From Caldisericales bacterium (lineage in GTDB: Bacteria > Caldisericota > Caldisericia > Caldisericales > Caldisericaceae), in contig WFZA01000020.1 in assembly GCA_015489815.1 (NCBI GenBank), positions 1-64,000 of the forward strand: DNA of 64,000 nt. Direction: 5' to 3'. The position numbers were made by a program, and so were the translations under genes. Below the pieces are notes generated by a model that saw only the letters and a list, made by a program, of their open reading frames with translations, was not told the origin of the DNA and made no database searches. Of the stretch, positions 1 through 12,000 are shown one piece after another. Position 1 is the first letter of the stretch; every line of letters begins with the position of its first letter.

Positions 1-132
1 TGCTTCTGTTGTACCAAGGGTTGAAAGTACCTTGGTAATTGCTGCAGTAAGAGTGGTTTTACCATGGTCGATATGGCCAATGGTACCAATGTTTACATGC
101 GGCTTAGTTCTTTCAAATTTCTCTTTTGCCAT
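1..132 (-). CDS. tuf: Elongation factor Tu, N-terminal fragment (cut by window edge)
   Basis: Delivers aminoacyl-tRNA to the ribosome as a GTP complex. Only the first 44 codons are in the window. They contain the EF-Tu N-terminus [20 protein letters not shown] and the P-loop GHIDHGKTT. The ATG is preceded by a GGGGAGG Shine-Dalgarno in the 14-bp gap after fusA. It is the last visible gene of the rpsL-rpsG-fusA-tuf operon, the usual str order. The gene is truncated by the window, not broken. Confidence 0.97.
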   Translation of the reverse strand, partial: MAKEKFERTKPHVNIGTIGHIDHGKTTLTAAITKVLSTLGTTEA

Positions 133-146
133 AATGTTACCTCCCC

Positions 147-2228
147 TTATGATTCTCCTTTGGCTTTTTTAATTATTTCTTCTTGAACAGAAAGAGGTAC
201 TCGCTGGTACGAATCAAATACCATAGAAAAAGAACCCCTCCCTTGTGTCAATGTCCTTATAACAGTTGAATATCCAAACATATTGGAAAGCGGTACATAA
301 GCATGAATAATTGCTATGTGGCCACGCTCTTCAATACCTTTAACTTCCCCACGCTTGGAGTTTATATTAGAAATCACATCACCAAGAAACTGCACAGGTA
401 TTAAAATTTCTACTTTCATTATAGGTTCAAGTAAATATGGATCTGCTCTTCGGACCGCATCTCTAAATGCCTTAGAAGCAGCAACTCTATAGGCAAGTTC
501 TGAAGAATCCACAGGATGGTAGGATCCATCTATAAGATCTACTTCTACATCTCTTATGGGATACCCGAGAAGAGGGCCCGTCTCCATTGCAGAAATAATA
601 CCCTGTTGTATAGGATTCATAAATTCTTTTGGAATGACTCCACCTTTGGTTTTATCCTTAAACACAAGACCTTTATTTGTCTCACCTGGTTTTACTATAA
701 AAACGACATGTCCGTATTGTCCGTGACCACCAGTTTGTTTGATGTACTTTCCTTCTGCTTTTACCTCTTTTGAGATTGCTTCTTTATACGCTACCTGCGG
801 CTTACCTATTCGTGCTTCAACTTTATACTCTCTAAGTAATCTATCAGTAATAATTTCGAGATGCAATTCCCCCATACCTGAAATAATTGTTTCCGCAGTA
901 TCCTCATCGTACTTAATTTTAAATGTTGGATCTTCTATAGAGAATTTTGCAAGTGCAGCAGAAAGTTTTTCCTGATCAGCGCGTGTTTTAGGCTCAATAG
1001 AAACAGATATAACTGGTTCCGGGAACTCCATTTTTTCAAGCACTACAGGGTTATTAAGATCGCAAAGTGTATGACCTGTATATGTATCTTTTAAACCCAC
1101 TATTGCTCCAAGACCACCTGCCTTAATGTAATCCACATCTTCTTTTTTATTAGCATGCAATCTCAAAAGACGAGCAATCCTTTGTTTCTTACCAGTAGTT
1201 GCATTAAGTACATATGTTCCTTTGTGTAAAGTGCCTGAATACACTCTAATAAAAACGAGTGTCCCAACATATGGATCTGCCATTACCTTAAATACAAGTG
1301 CCGCCAATGGTGCATCTGGATTCGGTGGGCATTCTACCTCCTCACCAGTCTTAGGATTCTTCCCGGATACTGGACCTATATCTATAGGAGAAGGCAGATA
1401 GTCACAAATACCATCGAGTAACATCTGAACACCTTTATTTTTGTAAGAAGAGCCAAGAAAAACTGGATACGCAAGATTATCTATTGTAGCCCTTCGTATA
1501 GTCTTTTTCAAAAGGTCATGTGGAATTTCCCCTGTATCAAGATACACCTCAAGTGCTTCTTCGTCAACATCTGCTATAGTTTCCATTAATTCTTCTCTTC
1601 TTTGACTTGCTTCTTCCTGATATTCCTCCGGGATATCCTCTATATCGTATTTCTCACCAGATGGATCCCTGAATACATATGCCTTATTTTCTACGAGGTC
1701 AATTACACCAATAAAATCACTTTCTGCGCCCATTGGCATTTGTAAAACAAGCGGTTTTACATTTAATCGTTCCCTAATGCTCTGAAGTGTATCTTCAAAA
1801 GATGCACCAAGCCTATCCATCTTATTAATGTAAATAATCCTTGGGACATGATGCCTACTTGCCTGTCTCCACACTGCTTCTGATTGTGCTTCAACACCTT
1901 CTACAGCAGAGAAAATAACAAGCGCACCGTCCAGGACTCTAAGCGACCTTTCAACCTCCGCAGTAAAGTCAACATGGCCAGGCGTATCAATAATATTTAT
2001 TTGATGACCCTTCCAAAAACATGTAGTAACAGCAGAAGTAATCGTGATACCCCTTTCTTTCTCCTGGACCATCCAATCCATTACTGTATTGCCGTCATCT
2101 ACATTTCCAAGGCGATATGTGCGGCCAGTATAATAAAGAATTCTTTCGGTTGTGGTAGTCTTACCTGCATCTATGTGTGCAATAATTCCTATGTTCCTAA
2201 TCTTTTCAAGCGGGGTATCTTTACTCAC
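147..2228 (-). CDS. fusA: Elongation factor G
   Basis: The translocation GTPase of translation, and with RRF a ribosome recycling factor. At 693 aa it has the usual length. The G1 motif [10 protein letters not shown] is at about residues 17-26. The intact G3 motif DTPGHVDF keeps the catalytic His, and G4 is NKMD. The C-terminal domains IV/V include GGHGQYGH and [11 protein letters not shown]. The start is GTG, with GAGGTG five bases upstream. It sits between rpsG and tuf as in most bacteria. A second, divergent EF-G-like gene lies at 7051-9069. This one has the complete canonical motifs and is taken as the housekeeping EF-G. Confidence 0.97.
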   Translation of the reverse strand: MSKDTPLEKIRNIGIIAHIDAGKTTTTERILYYTGRTYRLGNVDDGNTVMDWMVQEKERGITITSAVTTCFWKGHQINIIDTPGHVDFTAEVERSLRVLDGALVIFSAVEGVEAQSEAVWRQASRHHVPRIIYINKMDRLGASFEDTLQSIRERLNVKPLVLQMPMGAESDFIGVIDLVENKAYVFRDPSGEKYDIEDIPEEYQEEASQRREELMETIADVDEEALEVYLDTGEIPHDLLKKTIRRATIDNLAYPVFLGSSYKNKGVQMLLDGICDYLPSPIDIGPVSGKNPKTGEEVECPPNPDAPLAALVFKVMADPYVGTLVFIRVYSGTLHKGTYVLNATTGKKQRIARLLRLHANKKEDVDYIKAGGLGAIVGLKDTYTGHTLCDLNNPVVLEKMEFPEPVISVSIEPKTRADQEKLSAALAKFSIEDPTFKIKYDEDTAETIISGMGELHLEIITDRLLREYKVEARIGKPQVAYKEAISKEVKAEGKYIKQTGGHGQYGHVVFIVKPGETNKGLVFKDKTKGGVIPKEFMNPIQQGIISAMETGPLLGYPIRDVEVDLIDGSYHPVDSSELAYRVAASKAFRDAVRRADPYLLEPIMKVEILIPVQFLGDVISNINSKRGEVKGIEERGHIAIIHAYVPLSNMFGYSTVIRTLTQGRGSFSMVFDSYQRVPLSVQEEIIKKAKGES

Positions 2229-2240
2229 TAAAACTCACCT

Positions 2241-2711
2241 CTACCATCTAAAGTGCGAATAGGATCTATTTGCTTCTGCCATTCTATGAACATCGAGCTT
2301 CTTTTTATAAGCACCACCTGATTCATTAGAGGCATCTACAATCTCTGCAGCAAGTTTCTCAATCATAGACTTACCACTGCGATCCCTTGCTGCGCGAACG
2401 ATCCACTTTAAAGCAATCTTCTGTCCTCTTGACTTATCAACCTCTATAGGTACCTGATAAGTTGCTCCACCTACTCTTCTGGGTTTTACTTCTACAAGAG
2501 GCCTCACCTTTTCGAGAGCCGTTTCAAAAACTTCTACAGGATCTTTTTTTGTCTTTTGTTTTACAATTTCCAGTGCACTGTAAACAATTTTTTCTGCTAA
2601 ACTTTTTTTACCACCTTGCATTACATTATTAATGAGTTTCTGCAGGATAACACTTCCATAAACAGGATCAGGCGGAATTTCTCTTACAGTACTAATCTTC
2701 TTACGAGGCAT
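2241..2711 (-). CDS. rpsG: 30S ribosomal protein S7
   Basis: Primary 16S rRNA binding protein that nucleates the 30S head. At 156 aa it has the normal length. The family signature around residues 19-60 (DPVYGS, then [13 protein letters not shown]) and the [11 protein letters not shown] motif are clear. Its ATG overlaps the rpsL stop codon in a TAATG junction, so it is probably translationally coupled to rpsL. By family precedent S7 may autoregulate this operon, but I see no specific regulatory structure here. Confidence 0.97.
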   Translation of the reverse strand: MPRKKISTVREIPPDPVYGSVILQKLINNVMQGGKKSLAEKIVYSALEIVKQKTKKDPVEVFETALEKVRPLVEVKPRRVGGATYQVPIEVDKSRGQKIALKWIVRAARDRSGKSMIEKLAAEIVDASNESGGAYKKKLDVHRMAEANRSYSHFRW

Positions 2712-3100
2712 TAAGCACCTCCTTTACTTTCCTTAGGTCTCTTAGTTCCATACTTAGATCTACCTCTTCTTCTACCTTCAACTCCTGCTGCATCAAGAGT
2801 ACCTCTAACAACATGGTACCTAACACCAGGTAAGTCTTTTACCCTGCCGCCTCGTACCAAAACCATAGAGTGCTCCTGAAGGTTATGCCCTATACCGCCA
2901 ATGTATGCTGTTACTTCGATACCATTAGTAAGCCTGACTCTTGCTACCTTTCTTAAAGCAGAGTTTGGCTTCTTAGGGGTCATAGTCCTAACCTGTATAC
3001 AGACACCCCTCTTCTGCGGGCATCCTTGCAACGCAGGAGTTTTGCTTTTCTCTTTCTTTCTTTTTCTTGGATTTCGTACTAATTGGTTAAATGTAAGCAT
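2711..3100 (-). CDS. rpsL: 30S ribosomal protein S12
   Basis: Decoding-centre protein of the 30S subunit. It is 129 aa. The conserved loop [16 protein letters not shown] carries the lysine whose mutation gives streptomycin resistance in other bacteria (wild-type Lys here). The second loop [13 protein letters not shown] is also intact. The ATG is preceded by AGGAGG with 7-nt spacing. It is the first gene of the str operon, directly downstream of a strong promoter at 3141-3168. Confidence 0.97.
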   Translation of the reverse strand: MLTFNQLVRNPRKRKKEKSKTPALQGCPQKRGVCIQVRTMTPKKPNSALRKVARVRLTNGIEVTAYIGGIGHNLQEHSMVLVRGGRVKDLPGVRYHVVRGTLDAAGVEGRRRGRSKYGTKRPKESKGGA

Positions 3101-3140
3101 TCATAATCCTCCTACTAAATTTTCTTTCACACAAGGTGCA

Positions 3141-3168
3141 ATTATATCAAAATAACACATTCTGTCAA
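3141..3168 (-). promoter_or_regulatory. Sigma-70-type promoter of the rpsL-rpsG-fusA-tuf operon
   Basis: On the minus strand a perfect TTGACA (-35, 3163-3168) is separated by 16 bp from a perfect TATAAT (-10, 3141-3146). The predicted transcript starts about 35 nt before the rpsL ATG and includes its Shine-Dalgarno. The box lies just downstream of the rpoC terminator, so the str operon is a separate unit from rpoBC. Confidence 0.85.
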
Positions 3169-3189
3169 GGATAAGTAATTCATCAACTT

Positions 3190-3214
3190 AAAAAAGGCGG
3201 GATGGCCCCGCCTT
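3190..3214 (-). terminator. Rho-independent terminator after rpoC
   Basis: On the minus strand a perfect 8-bp stem AAGGCGGG/CCCGCCTT with a 5-nt loop is followed at once by a run of T. It lies about 20 bp downstream of the rpoC stop and upstream of the rpsL promoter. Confidence 0.9.
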
Positions 3215-3234
3215 AAAATACACAATCGAAGAAA

Positions 3235-6200
3235 TCACTCATTAAAATTAGTATTCGTTCCAGCAGGTATTTTCTTTCCTACAATAATGGATTCTTTCAT
3301 ACCCCGGAGTAAGTCAACCTTTCCTTTAATGGCCGCTTCCGCAAGTACTCTTGGTGTTTCCTGGAATGAAGCAGCAGAAAGGAAACTATCAGAAGAAAGT
3401 GCTGCCTTTGTAATACTTTGAACCAGTACTTCAAATTTTGCAATTTTTTTACCTTCTGCTTTTGCAAGCCTATTAGCATCCAGTACCTCGTAACGATTAA
3501 CGATTTCTCCTTCGTAAAAGTTCGTATCGCCAGCATCAAGAATTTTGACTTTGTTAAACATCTGCTTTACAATAATCTCGAGATGCTTGATGTTAATGTC
3601 AACACCCTGAGACTTATAAACCTTTTCTATTTCTTCTATAAGATAACGGGATGCAACATTTATACCTTTTATTCTGAGAAGCTCTGTTGGGTCTAATGGG
3701 CCATCGCTCAGAATATCACCAACTTTTACTACATCCCCGTCTTTGACTCTCAAATTTTTGTCCGGCGTTGTAGTAAGTTTTTCTTTCTTTCCATCCTTAT
3801 TTACAATCGTCACAATCTTCTTGGTCTTTTCTATTTCTATAGAAACCTTTCCAGTAAGAGGCGCAATAAGAGCTTTTCCTCTCGGGCTTCTTGCACGGAA
3901 TAACTCTTCAACTCTTGGAAGGCCTGTTGTGATGTCAGCAACAGCAATACCACCAGTGTGGAAAGTTCTCAAAGTAAGCTGGGTGCCAGGTTCACCAATT
4001 GATTCCGCTGCAACCACACCTACAGCCTCACCTATATTTACATGTTTACGGGACGACAGATCGAGCCCGTAACACTTTGCGCAAACACCGTGATCAGTCT
4101 TGCAGGTTATAGGCGAACGAACCTTAACAGACTTTACGCCAATAGATTCTATATAATCCGCAGTTTTTTTATCTATCAGTTCATTTCTTCTGACGATAAT
4201 CTTTTGCTCTCCTCTGAGTAACTTAACTTTTTTAACTTTACGCTCTTTGAGAAGTTTATAAAGATCTTCATTAACTATATCTCCCTGGTCTGCAAGAATT
4301 TCTCCTGTATTCTTATCCACAATTTCTTCACTTAACTTCTCACCTATTATCCTTTTAGTAACAGCAACTTCTTTGTTTTCCCTCGGGGCATATACATCTT
4401 CAGCAGCGTATCTTCCCCAAATCTGTTCTGAAAGAGAAAGAATAGTGGTATTGCCTTCAATTACGGGTTTAACATTAACACCCATCACTGGATTCTCAAC
4501 AAGAATAGATTCTATTCCCAGCTTATCTAAAAGCTCTCCTTGTTCCTTTGTTATAAAATCACCTTTATTTATCAATAGTTCTCCCGTAGTAGGATCTTTT
4601 ACATCCTCAGCTGCAACCCTACCTATTGCTCTGATAGAAATTGGTTCTATTACTTCATCGCCAATCTTAATAGCTTTTAGCTTACTTACTGCACAATCCT
4701 CCTCTTTAATAATTAAACTATGTGCAACATCTACAAGTCTTCTGGTAAGATAACCAGAATCTGCCGTTTTAAGCGCCGTATCGGCCTGACCTTTCCTTGC
4801 ACCATGCGTCGACAGGAAATATTCAAGAACGCTCAAACCTTCTCTTAAATTAGATGTAATCGGGAACTCGATGATTTTACCAGTAGGACCAGCCATAAGG
4901 CCTCTCATTCCAGCCATTTGAGTAATCTGTGCCTTATTACCCCTTGCACCAGAAATAGCCATCATGTAAACAGGGTCGAAGTCATCAAAATTATTAAATA
5001 CTGCCGATTTTATACGCTCCGCAATATCTTGCCATATTTCAATGACTGCACGGTATCTTTCTTCTTCTGAAAGAAGTCCCTGTTCGTAAGCTTCGTTAAC
5101 TTCTTTTGTTCTTCTCTGGCCTTCCTCAACAAGCTTATTCCTCTCTGGTGGAATTTTTACATCATCCACTCCAATACTGATACCTGCATAAGAAGCTTGC
5201 TTAAATCCAATTTCTTTTAAGTTGTCCAGTAAAATATCTGTTTTAACAAGCCCAAAGTCAGAGTAGAAATCAGAAATAATCTTGTTAAGGTCACTTTTAC
5301 CAACTGTCTTATTTATGAACTTGAATTTTTTAGCTTCTTCTTCACCCTCTTCAAATATTCCTTCTCTAATTCTATCATTAAACAAAACTCTGCCAACAGT
5401 AGTTTGGATTTTCTTTCCATCTACATAATATCTGATCTTATCGTGTAAACCCAGTGTACCCTTTTCGTACAAAATTTCAACTTCGTAAGGAGAGCTTAAC
5501 AAATGAGGGTATACTTTATCACTCTTTCCTTCAAGGGTCATATAATATGCGCCAAGAACCATGTCCTGTACAGGACCATCAAGAGGACCACTATGCGCAG
5601 GAGAAAGAATATTGTGTGAAGAGAGCATTAATGTCCGCGCTTCGGTCTGAGCAGCAAAAGAAAGAGGAAGGTGTATAGCCATCTGGTCCCCGTCAAAATC
5701 AGCATTAAAAGGTGTGCAAACAAGTGCAGGAATCTGAATTGCTTTGCCTTCAATCAATATCGGCTTAAATGCTTGGATACTTAGCCTATGAAGTGTTGGT
5801 GCCCTGTTTAAGAGCACTACATAGTTCTTTGAAACGCTCTCCAATTCTCTCCATACTTCTGAAGTAGGATTCTCAATAAGTTCTTTTGCTTTCTTCTTAT
5901 TGTATCCCAGTTTTGAAAGCCTATGTATAACAAACGGTTTAAATAATTCAAGTGCCATTTCTTTCGGTACACCACACTGATTTAATTTCAAGTCTGGTCC
6001 TATCACAATAACAGCACGACCTGAATAATCAACGCGTTTACCTAAAAGATTCTCTCTAAAGCGCCCCTCCTTACCTTTCAAAATGTCCGTAAGAGAACGC
6101 AAAGGCCTTCTTGAAGCACCGAGTACTGGATATGTTCTTCTCCCATTATCAAATAACGCATCCACTGATTCCTGTAACATTCTTTTTTCATTTTGCAGCA

Positions 6201-7032
6201 TAATATCAGGTGCGTTTACTTCTATAAGCTTTTTAAGCCGGTTGTTTCTATTAATTACCCTTCTATAAAGCTCATTTAAATCATCAGAGGCATACTTGCC
6301 CCCTTCCAACGCAATTAAAGGCCTTAAATCAGGTGGTATAACAGGAATCCTGATTAATACCATATCTTCTGGTTTTCTGTTATTTTTAATTAAACCCTCA
6401 ACAACTCCGAGTAACCTTACAGCTACAATACGCTCCTGTTTAGAACCTTTATGCAGTTTCTCTATTGCTTCTTCCCGTAATTTGTGAAGGTCAATTTGCT
6501 TTAAAAGCTTTAGAATTGCACTTCCACCTTTTTCAGCAACAAAGTCGAGACCTTCGCGTTTATATAGTCTGTATTCGTCATCACTCAATAATTGTTTTTT
6601 TCTTAGCTTCGTTTTTTTAGGATCCACTACGATATAAGAAACGAAGTATATAACTTTTTCTACATCCTTTGAGGGCATTCCGAGAAGCAACCCCACATAA
6701 TTAATATTATTTTTAAAGTACCATATGTGAACGACTGGAGAGGCAAGCTCTATATGACCAAATCTTTCTCTACGCACACTGGAAGGCAAAATTTCTACAC
6801 CACACCGCGGACATGTAAGACCAGCGTACTGTATGCCCTTCATCTTGCCGCAACGACACTGATAACTGTGCACGGGACCAAATATCTTTTCGCAGAACAA
6901 ACCATCAGGCTCAGGAGTATAAGTCCTATAACTATAAGTTTCGGCCTTTTTTACCTCGCCATGCGACCACGATAAAATATCGTCACTTGAAGCAAGTAGT
7001 ATCTTTAGCGCTTCAATATCATTTTTCTTCAA
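3235..7032 (-). CDS. rpoC: DNA-directed RNA polymerase subunit beta'
   Basis: Catalytic subunit of RNA polymerase. The N-terminal zinc finger region has CRC and CPRC pairs. The active-site Mg motif [10 protein letters not shown] and a second zinc cluster ([11 protein letters not shown]) are present. I place the start at the TTG at 7032, which sits 8 nt after GGAGG. The GTG at 7041 would lie on top of that site. This gives 1265 aa. Residues about 795-970 hold several copies of a module with a GR-AAEDV/G-x-I-T-x-E pattern, where many bacteria have about one. It is separated from rpoB by an EF-G-like gene. Confidence 0.97.
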   Translation of the reverse strand: MKKNDIEALKILLASSDDILSWSHGEVKKAETYSYRTYTPEPDGLFCEKIFGPVHSYQCRCGKMKGIQYAGLTCPRCGVEILPSSVRRERFGHIELASPVVHIWYFKNNINYVGLLLGMPSKDVEKVIYFVSYIVVDPKKTKLRKKQLLSDDEYRLYKREGLDFVAEKGGSAILKLLKQIDLHKLREEAIEKLHKGSKQERIVAVRLLGVVEGLIKNNRKPEDMVLIRIPVIPPDLRPLIALEGGKYASDDLNELYRRVINRNNRLKKLIEVNAPDIMLQNEKRMLQESVDALFDNGRRTYPVLGASRRPLRSLTDILKGKEGRFRENLLGKRVDYSGRAVIVIGPDLKLNQCGVPKEMALELFKPFVIHRLSKLGYNKKKAKELIENPTSEVWRELESVSKNYVVLLNRAPTLHRLSIQAFKPILIEGKAIQIPALVCTPFNADFDGDQMAIHLPLSFAAQTEARTLMLSSHNILSPAHSGPLDGPVQDMVLGAYYMTLEGKSDKVYPHLLSSPYEVEILYEKGTLGLHDKIRYYVDGKKIQTTVGRVLFNDRIREGIFEEGEEEAKKFKFINKTVGKSDLNKIISDFYSDFGLVKTDILLDNLKEIGFKQASYAGISIGVDDVKIPPERNKLVEEGQRRTKEVNEAYEQGLLSEEERYRAVIEIWQDIAERIKSAVFNNFDDFDPVYMMAISGARGNKAQITQMAGMRGLMAGPTGKIIEFPITSNLREGLSVLEYFLSTHGARKGQADTALKTADSGYLTRRLVDVAHSLIIKEEDCAVSKLKAIKIGDEVIEPISIRAIGRVAAEDVKDPTTGELLINKGDFITKEQGELLDKLGIESILVENPVMGVNVKPVIEGNTTILSLSEQIWGRYAAEDVYAPRENKEVAVTKRIIGEKLSEEIVDKNTGEILADQGDIVNEDLYKLLKERKVKKVKLLRGEQKIIVRRNELIDKKTADYIESIGVKSVKVRSPITCKTDHGVCAKCYGLDLSSRKHVNIGEAVGVVAAESIGEPGTQLTLRTFHTGGIAVADITTGLPRVEELFRARSPRGKALIAPLTGKVSIEIEKTKKIVTIVNKDGKKEKLTTTPDKNLRVKDGDVVKVGDILSDGPLDPTELLRIKGINVASRYLIEEIEKVYKSQGVDINIKHLEIIVKQMFNKVKILDAGDTNFYEGEIVNRYEVLDANRLAKAEGKKIAKFEVLVQSITKAALSSDSFLSAASFQETPRVLAEAAIKGKVDLLRGMKESIIVGKKIPAGTNTNFNE

Positions 7033-7050
7033 AGAATTCACCTCCGATTA

Positions 7051-9069
7051 TTATTCATTCTCCTCACGCTTTGATTCTGCAATGACTTTTTCAGCAACTT
7101 TTGGAGGAGCAGGTTCATAATGGGAGTGTGACATTTTAAATTCTCCTGTTCCCTGAGTAATAGAGTTTAAGTCATTTGCATATGTTAGAACTTCCGAAAG
7201 AGGGACGAGGGCTTCGATTATTTGTTTCCCATTCTCAGACTTCATACCGAGAACCTTACCTCTCTTACTGTTTAAATCACCTATTACATCTCCCATGTAT
7301 TGTTCATCCACAATTATTTCCAATTTCTCTATTGGCTCTAAAATAATAGAATTACACTGCTCAAGCGCTTTTTTAAGAGCCATAGAACCAGCCACTTTAA
7401 ATGCGAGTTCCGATGAATCAACCGGATGGTAAGATCCGTCCACTACAGTAACTTTGATGTCTACTACAGGATAACCTGCGAGTATACCGTGTTCCATTGC
7501 TTCTCTTACGCCCTTTTCAACAGCCGGTATGTATTGCTTGGGTATTGCGCCACCAAAAATTTTGCTTTCAAATTCAAACTCTTTGCCTCTTTCAAGCGGT
7601 TCTACTTCGAGCCAACAGTGGCCATATTGCCCATGACCACCTGTCTGTTTTTTATACTTACCTTCTACTTTAGTCTTTTTAGTAATTGTTTCTCTGTAAG
7701 GCACTTTGGGCGTAGTTAGCTCAATATCTACACCATAACGCTTCTTCAATTTTTCTACGACCACCGAGAGGTGCGTTTCACCAATGCCCGAAAGGATCTG
7801 TTCTTTAGTCTCGTTATTTTTGGAAACTTTAACGGTAGGATCCTCGTCCGTTATTTTCGCAAGCCCAATACTCATTCTATCCTCATCAGCCTTTGTTTTA
7901 GGCCTCATTGCTTTAGAAAGCATTGGTTCCGGGAATTGAATAGGAGGATAGACAATTGGGGCATTCTTATCAGAAAGTGTATCATTGGTTTGCGTGGCAA
8001 CGAGTTTCGTTATAACCCCTATGTCCCCTGCGATAATACTATCCGCTGGTTCCTGATTCGAACCTCTCAAGAATAAAAGTTGTGAGACTTTTTCCATAGT
8101 ATCTTTAGAACTATTGTACACAGATGTATTAGATTTAATTATACCAGAATATACTTTTACGAAAGATAATTTTCCTACATACGGGTCGCTTAAAGTTTTG
8201 AACACAAAAGCAGAGAAATTCTCGTCCTTGGATACTTTCCTTTCTTCTTCCTCATTCGTTTTTGGGTTTTTACCTTTTACCGTTCCAACCATATCAGGCG
8301 AAATCATAAAATCAACAATAAAGTCAAGCAATTCGTTTACACCTATCTGGTTTAAGGCAGAACCACAAAGTATTGGGAAGAATTCTCCATTTTCATATGC
8401 ATTTTTAAGACCCTTTTTAATCTCATCAGGCGTAAGTTCCGTGCCCTCAAGGTACTTTTCAAGTAGAGCATCGTCATTCTCCGCTGCAAACTCCATTAAA
8501 TCTTTTTTGTAAGACTCTGCACCTTCTACATTTTCCGTTAGTAAGTTTTTAACACCTTCGATTTTCTTACCATTAAGTACTGGTACAATAATAGGAAACG
8601 CCTTATTACCAAAAGTTGCTCTTATCTGCTCTACAACTTTAAAGAAATCAGTATTCTCTACATCAAGTTTATTTACAAAAAAAGCACGCGGTTTGTTCTC
8701 TTTGGATAATACCTCCCATTGTTTTTTTGTTTGAATCTCAACCCCGCCCATAGCATTTACCAGAATTAAAGCATTCTCTCCAGCTCTAATACCGCTAAGA
8801 ACTTCTCCAAAAAAGTCCGCATAGCCAGGCGTATCGATATAGTTAATTTTTACACCTTTATGTTCAAAAGGGATAATCGAAAGACTAATGCTAAACTTCC
8901 TCTCTTTCTCTTCTGGCTGATAATCAGAAACAGTGTTACCGTCCTCAACCTTCCCCATACGAGAAATAAGCTTTTTTCCAAAAAGGATCGCTTCTGCAAG
9001 TGTAGTTTTACCTGCATTGCCATGCGATACAACAGTAACATTCCTAATCTTGCTTGTTTCCAGACTCAT
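7051..9069 (-). CDS. EF-G-like translational GTPase inserted between rpoB and rpoC
   Basis: A 672-aa paralogue of EF-G with the complete domain plan: an N-terminal GTPase, then domains II-V including GGHGQYGH and [11 protein letters not shown]. The P-loop is SHGNAGKTT (about residues 15-23) and G4 is NKLD. The G3 motif reads DTPGYADF, so the catalytic His of EF-G/EF-Tu is Tyr. As I recall, this Tyr is shared by the EF-G-2/EF-G-like family of Thermus and other bacteria, whose function is unclear. The start ATG has an AAGGAGG site inside the rpoB tail, and the gene overlaps rpoB by 26 bp. It must be co-transcribed with rpoB and rpoC. A role linking transcription and translation is only suggested by position. 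Confidence 0.93.
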   Translation of the reverse strand: MSLETSKIRNVTVVSHGNAGKTTLAEAILFGKKLISRMGKVEDGNTVSDYQPEEKERKFSISLSIIPFEHKGVKINYIDTPGYADFFGEVLSGIRAGENALILVNAMGGVEIQTKKQWEVLSKENKPRAFFVNKLDVENTDFFKVVEQIRATFGNKAFPIIVPVLNGKKIEGVKNLLTENVEGAESYKKDLMEFAAENDDALLEKYLEGTELTPDEIKKGLKNAYENGEFFPILCGSALNQIGVNELLDFIVDFMISPDMVGTVKGKNPKTNEEEERKVSKDENFSAFVFKTLSDPYVGKLSFVKVYSGIIKSNTSVYNSSKDTMEKVSQLLFLRGSNQEPADSIIAGDIGVITKLVATQTNDTLSDKNAPIVYPPIQFPEPMLSKAMRPKTKADEDRMSIGLAKITDEDPTVKVSKNNETKEQILSGIGETHLSVVVEKLKKRYGVDIELTTPKVPYRETITKKTKVEGKYKKQTGGHGQYGHCWLEVEPLERGKEFEFESKIFGGAIPKQYIPAVEKGVREAMEHGILAGYPVVDIKVTVVDGSYHPVDSSELAFKVAGSMALKKALEQCNSIILEPIEKLEIIVDEQYMGDVIGDLNSKRGKVLGMKSENGKQIIEALVPLSEVLTYANDLNSITQGTGEFKMSHSHYEPAPPKVAEKVIAESKREENE

Positions 9070-12000
9070 TCTTATCCTCCTTAAAAATTATTTTTGGTTT
9101 GCGTATTTTTAATGTAAGATTCTCACGCTTTGGAGATGATTTCTTTTTCTCAGGCAATGCCCTTAAATCAAGCACAAGGCCTCTAAGCTCCCGCTGCAAT
9201 ACATTGAATGACTCGGGAATTCCCATCTCGAGAATAGTATTACCTTTAGAAATCTGTTCATAAGCCCGCTTCCTTCCTTCAAGATCATCAGACTTTACAG
9301 TAAGCATCTCTTGAAGCAGATTAGCTGCACCATACGCTTCAAGCGCCCAGACTTCCATTTCGCCAAGTCTCTGTCCACCAAACTGCGCTTTTCCTCCAAC
9401 TGGCTGCTGAGTTATCAAAGTATACTTTCCTACAGCACGGGCATGTAACTTATCCTCTGCAAGGTGATTCAACTTTAGTAGATACGACTCGCCAAGAGTT
9501 ACTTTATAGTCAAAAGGTTTACCTGTACGCCCATCGTACATCTTAAACTGTCCACTTTCAGGTAAACCAGCATCTTTAAGAAGGTTTTTTACTTCCTTTT
9601 CAGTTGCACCATTGAACGCTGGCGTAATAACCTGAACATTTAATTTGCGCGCAGCAAGGCCAATATTTGTCTCCAGGATCTGTCCTAAGTTCATTCTGGA
9701 TGGTACACTCAAGGGACTTAAAATAACATCCACCGTAGTTCCATCCTCCAGATATGGCAAATCCTCCTCTGGAAGTATTTTGCTAATGACACCCTTATTT
9801 CCGTGCCTTCCAGAGACTTTATCTCCAACGATAATCTTTCTTTTCTTTGCTACAAATACCTTAATAAGTTTTCTTACATTTTTGGTAAGTTCGAGTCCTT
9901 CTTCTTGAGAGAATACCTGAACATCTATTACTACGCCTCCTTCACCTGGAGGAACTTTGAACGAACTATTTTTAATGTTTCCTGCCCTATCGTTAAATAG
10001 GCTCTTAAATAAACGCGCTTCACTCGTTTCTTCTTCTTCAGGAAACGGCGTAGTCTTACCAACGAGCAGGTCCCCAGCCTTTACTTTAGAACCTATCTTT
10101 ACAATTCCGTTTTCGTCTAAAAATCTCTTTGCTTCTCTTGAGACATCAGGTGGATCTGGGGTAAGCTCCTCTGGGCCATGCTCAGTGTCGTGAACTTCTA
10201 TAGTGTATTCTTTTACATGAATAGAAGTTAGCCTATCTTCGCTTACTAATCTTCTGCTTATGATAACGGCATCCTGATAGTTATATCCGTACCACGGAAT
10301 GTATGCAACCAGTACATTTATACCTAATGCAAGCTGACCATCTTTAACAGAATAGCCATCAGCAATAGGATCACCGGCCTTAATCTTTTGCCCTTTTTTG
10401 ACAATAGGCTTCTCATTTCTACAGGTGTCCTGATTAGTCCTTACAAATTTCTTTAATTTGTATACCTTTTCCTTGCGTACTTTAACTTTCTTTGTTCCAC
10501 TTTCAGCAAGTTTTCTTAAAACATCTTCAGAAATTATATCTCCTTCCTCAATGATAAGTTTTTTCTTCTTGCCACTACCTTCAAAGTAGGAAGTAGCAAC
10601 TACCCTATCTATAAGATCTGTATTTAACTTACCAAGAGAAAATCTTTCTACTTCCGAAGGATAATAGATTACCAGGTCCGTAACTCCGCGTTCATATAGT
10701 TTTTTAAGTAAGTCCATCGTTATTTCGGAATTAATCTCTTTATCTTTTCTTCCGTTCGTATAAGTAGCAAATAATCCTTTACCCAAAATATTTTTCCCAA
10801 CAGCAGTAAGATTGATCGTAAAAATGGGCTTTGATTCTACACTACCATTTTCTTTGACTTTAATCTCTTTAACTTTACTATTAAACAGCCTGTTTAACTT
10901 AGTGTCAGAGATTTTTTGTCCTTCTTCTATAATAGGTTTCTTGCGCTTGCTGAGAATAGTTTCACCTGAAATTTTTCCAACAAGTTCTTCGTTTTTTTGT
11001 AGATCAAAACAACTTGCTATGGGAAACTTTTGCAATTTGTCTGCCTGAATTACGGCAATATCCTCAATCCCTTTAGATATTAATTTGTCAAGAATTGTTA
11101 CAGTAAGTTTTTCGCCAATATACTTTTCGTAACCCGCTACTTTAGGCGAAAAATCAAACAGATATATGTCTTTTTGGGTTAGCCTATTCTGCAAGTTTAA
11201 TCTCAGGTCGCGTGCTTCTCTATAAACAGAAATAGTTTCTACTTCTGCATTATTCGGAACAATACGAATTTCACTTCCAGAAACATACGAAACTATACCA
11301 TTATCATGAGAGATAGGTATATCCAGATTATCTCGCGGAATACGCTTTTCTATTCCAGTAGCAACACGCGGGGGATCCGGATGAACAAGCGGTACTGCCT
11401 GCCTCTGCATGTTACAGCCCATCAAAGCTCTGTTTGCATCATCGTGATCCAAAAAAGGAATAAGAGATGCAGAAACACCAATTACCTGCTGTGGTACAAT
11501 ATCCATTAATTGCACTTCTTCTTTAGGAACGAGATGCGGCAGAATTTCGCCAGAAGTACTCTTCTCTCTTGCCACTACATGGTCAGATATAATGTTGCCA
11601 TATTTATCAAGTGGCGTATTTGCCTGCGCAATAATGTAATTTTCTTCGTCATCTGCAGTTACACGAATAATTTTATTTGTTACCCGCCCATTTTCAACAA
11701 CTCTATACGGCGCCGTAATAAAACCATATTCATTTACATCTGCATACGAAGCAAGCGAGTTTATCAATCCTATATTTTGTCCCTCTGGTGTTTCAATAGG
11801 ACATATCCTACTATAGTGAGACGAGTGAATATCTCGTACTTCAATACCAGCCCTTTTCCTGTGCAACCCACCAGGACCAAGTGAGCTTAACCTCCTTTTG
11901 TGCGCAAGCGATGCAAGAGGGTTAGTTTCTTCCATAAACTGGGAAAGCTGGTTTGTCCCGGAAAATTGCCTGAGTTGTCCAGAAATACTCTTCGCACTTA

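Noticed and set aside
7032-7041. GTG at 7041 as rpoC start
   Set aside because: It overlaps the GGAGG site itself; the TTG at 7032 has proper 8-nt spacing.
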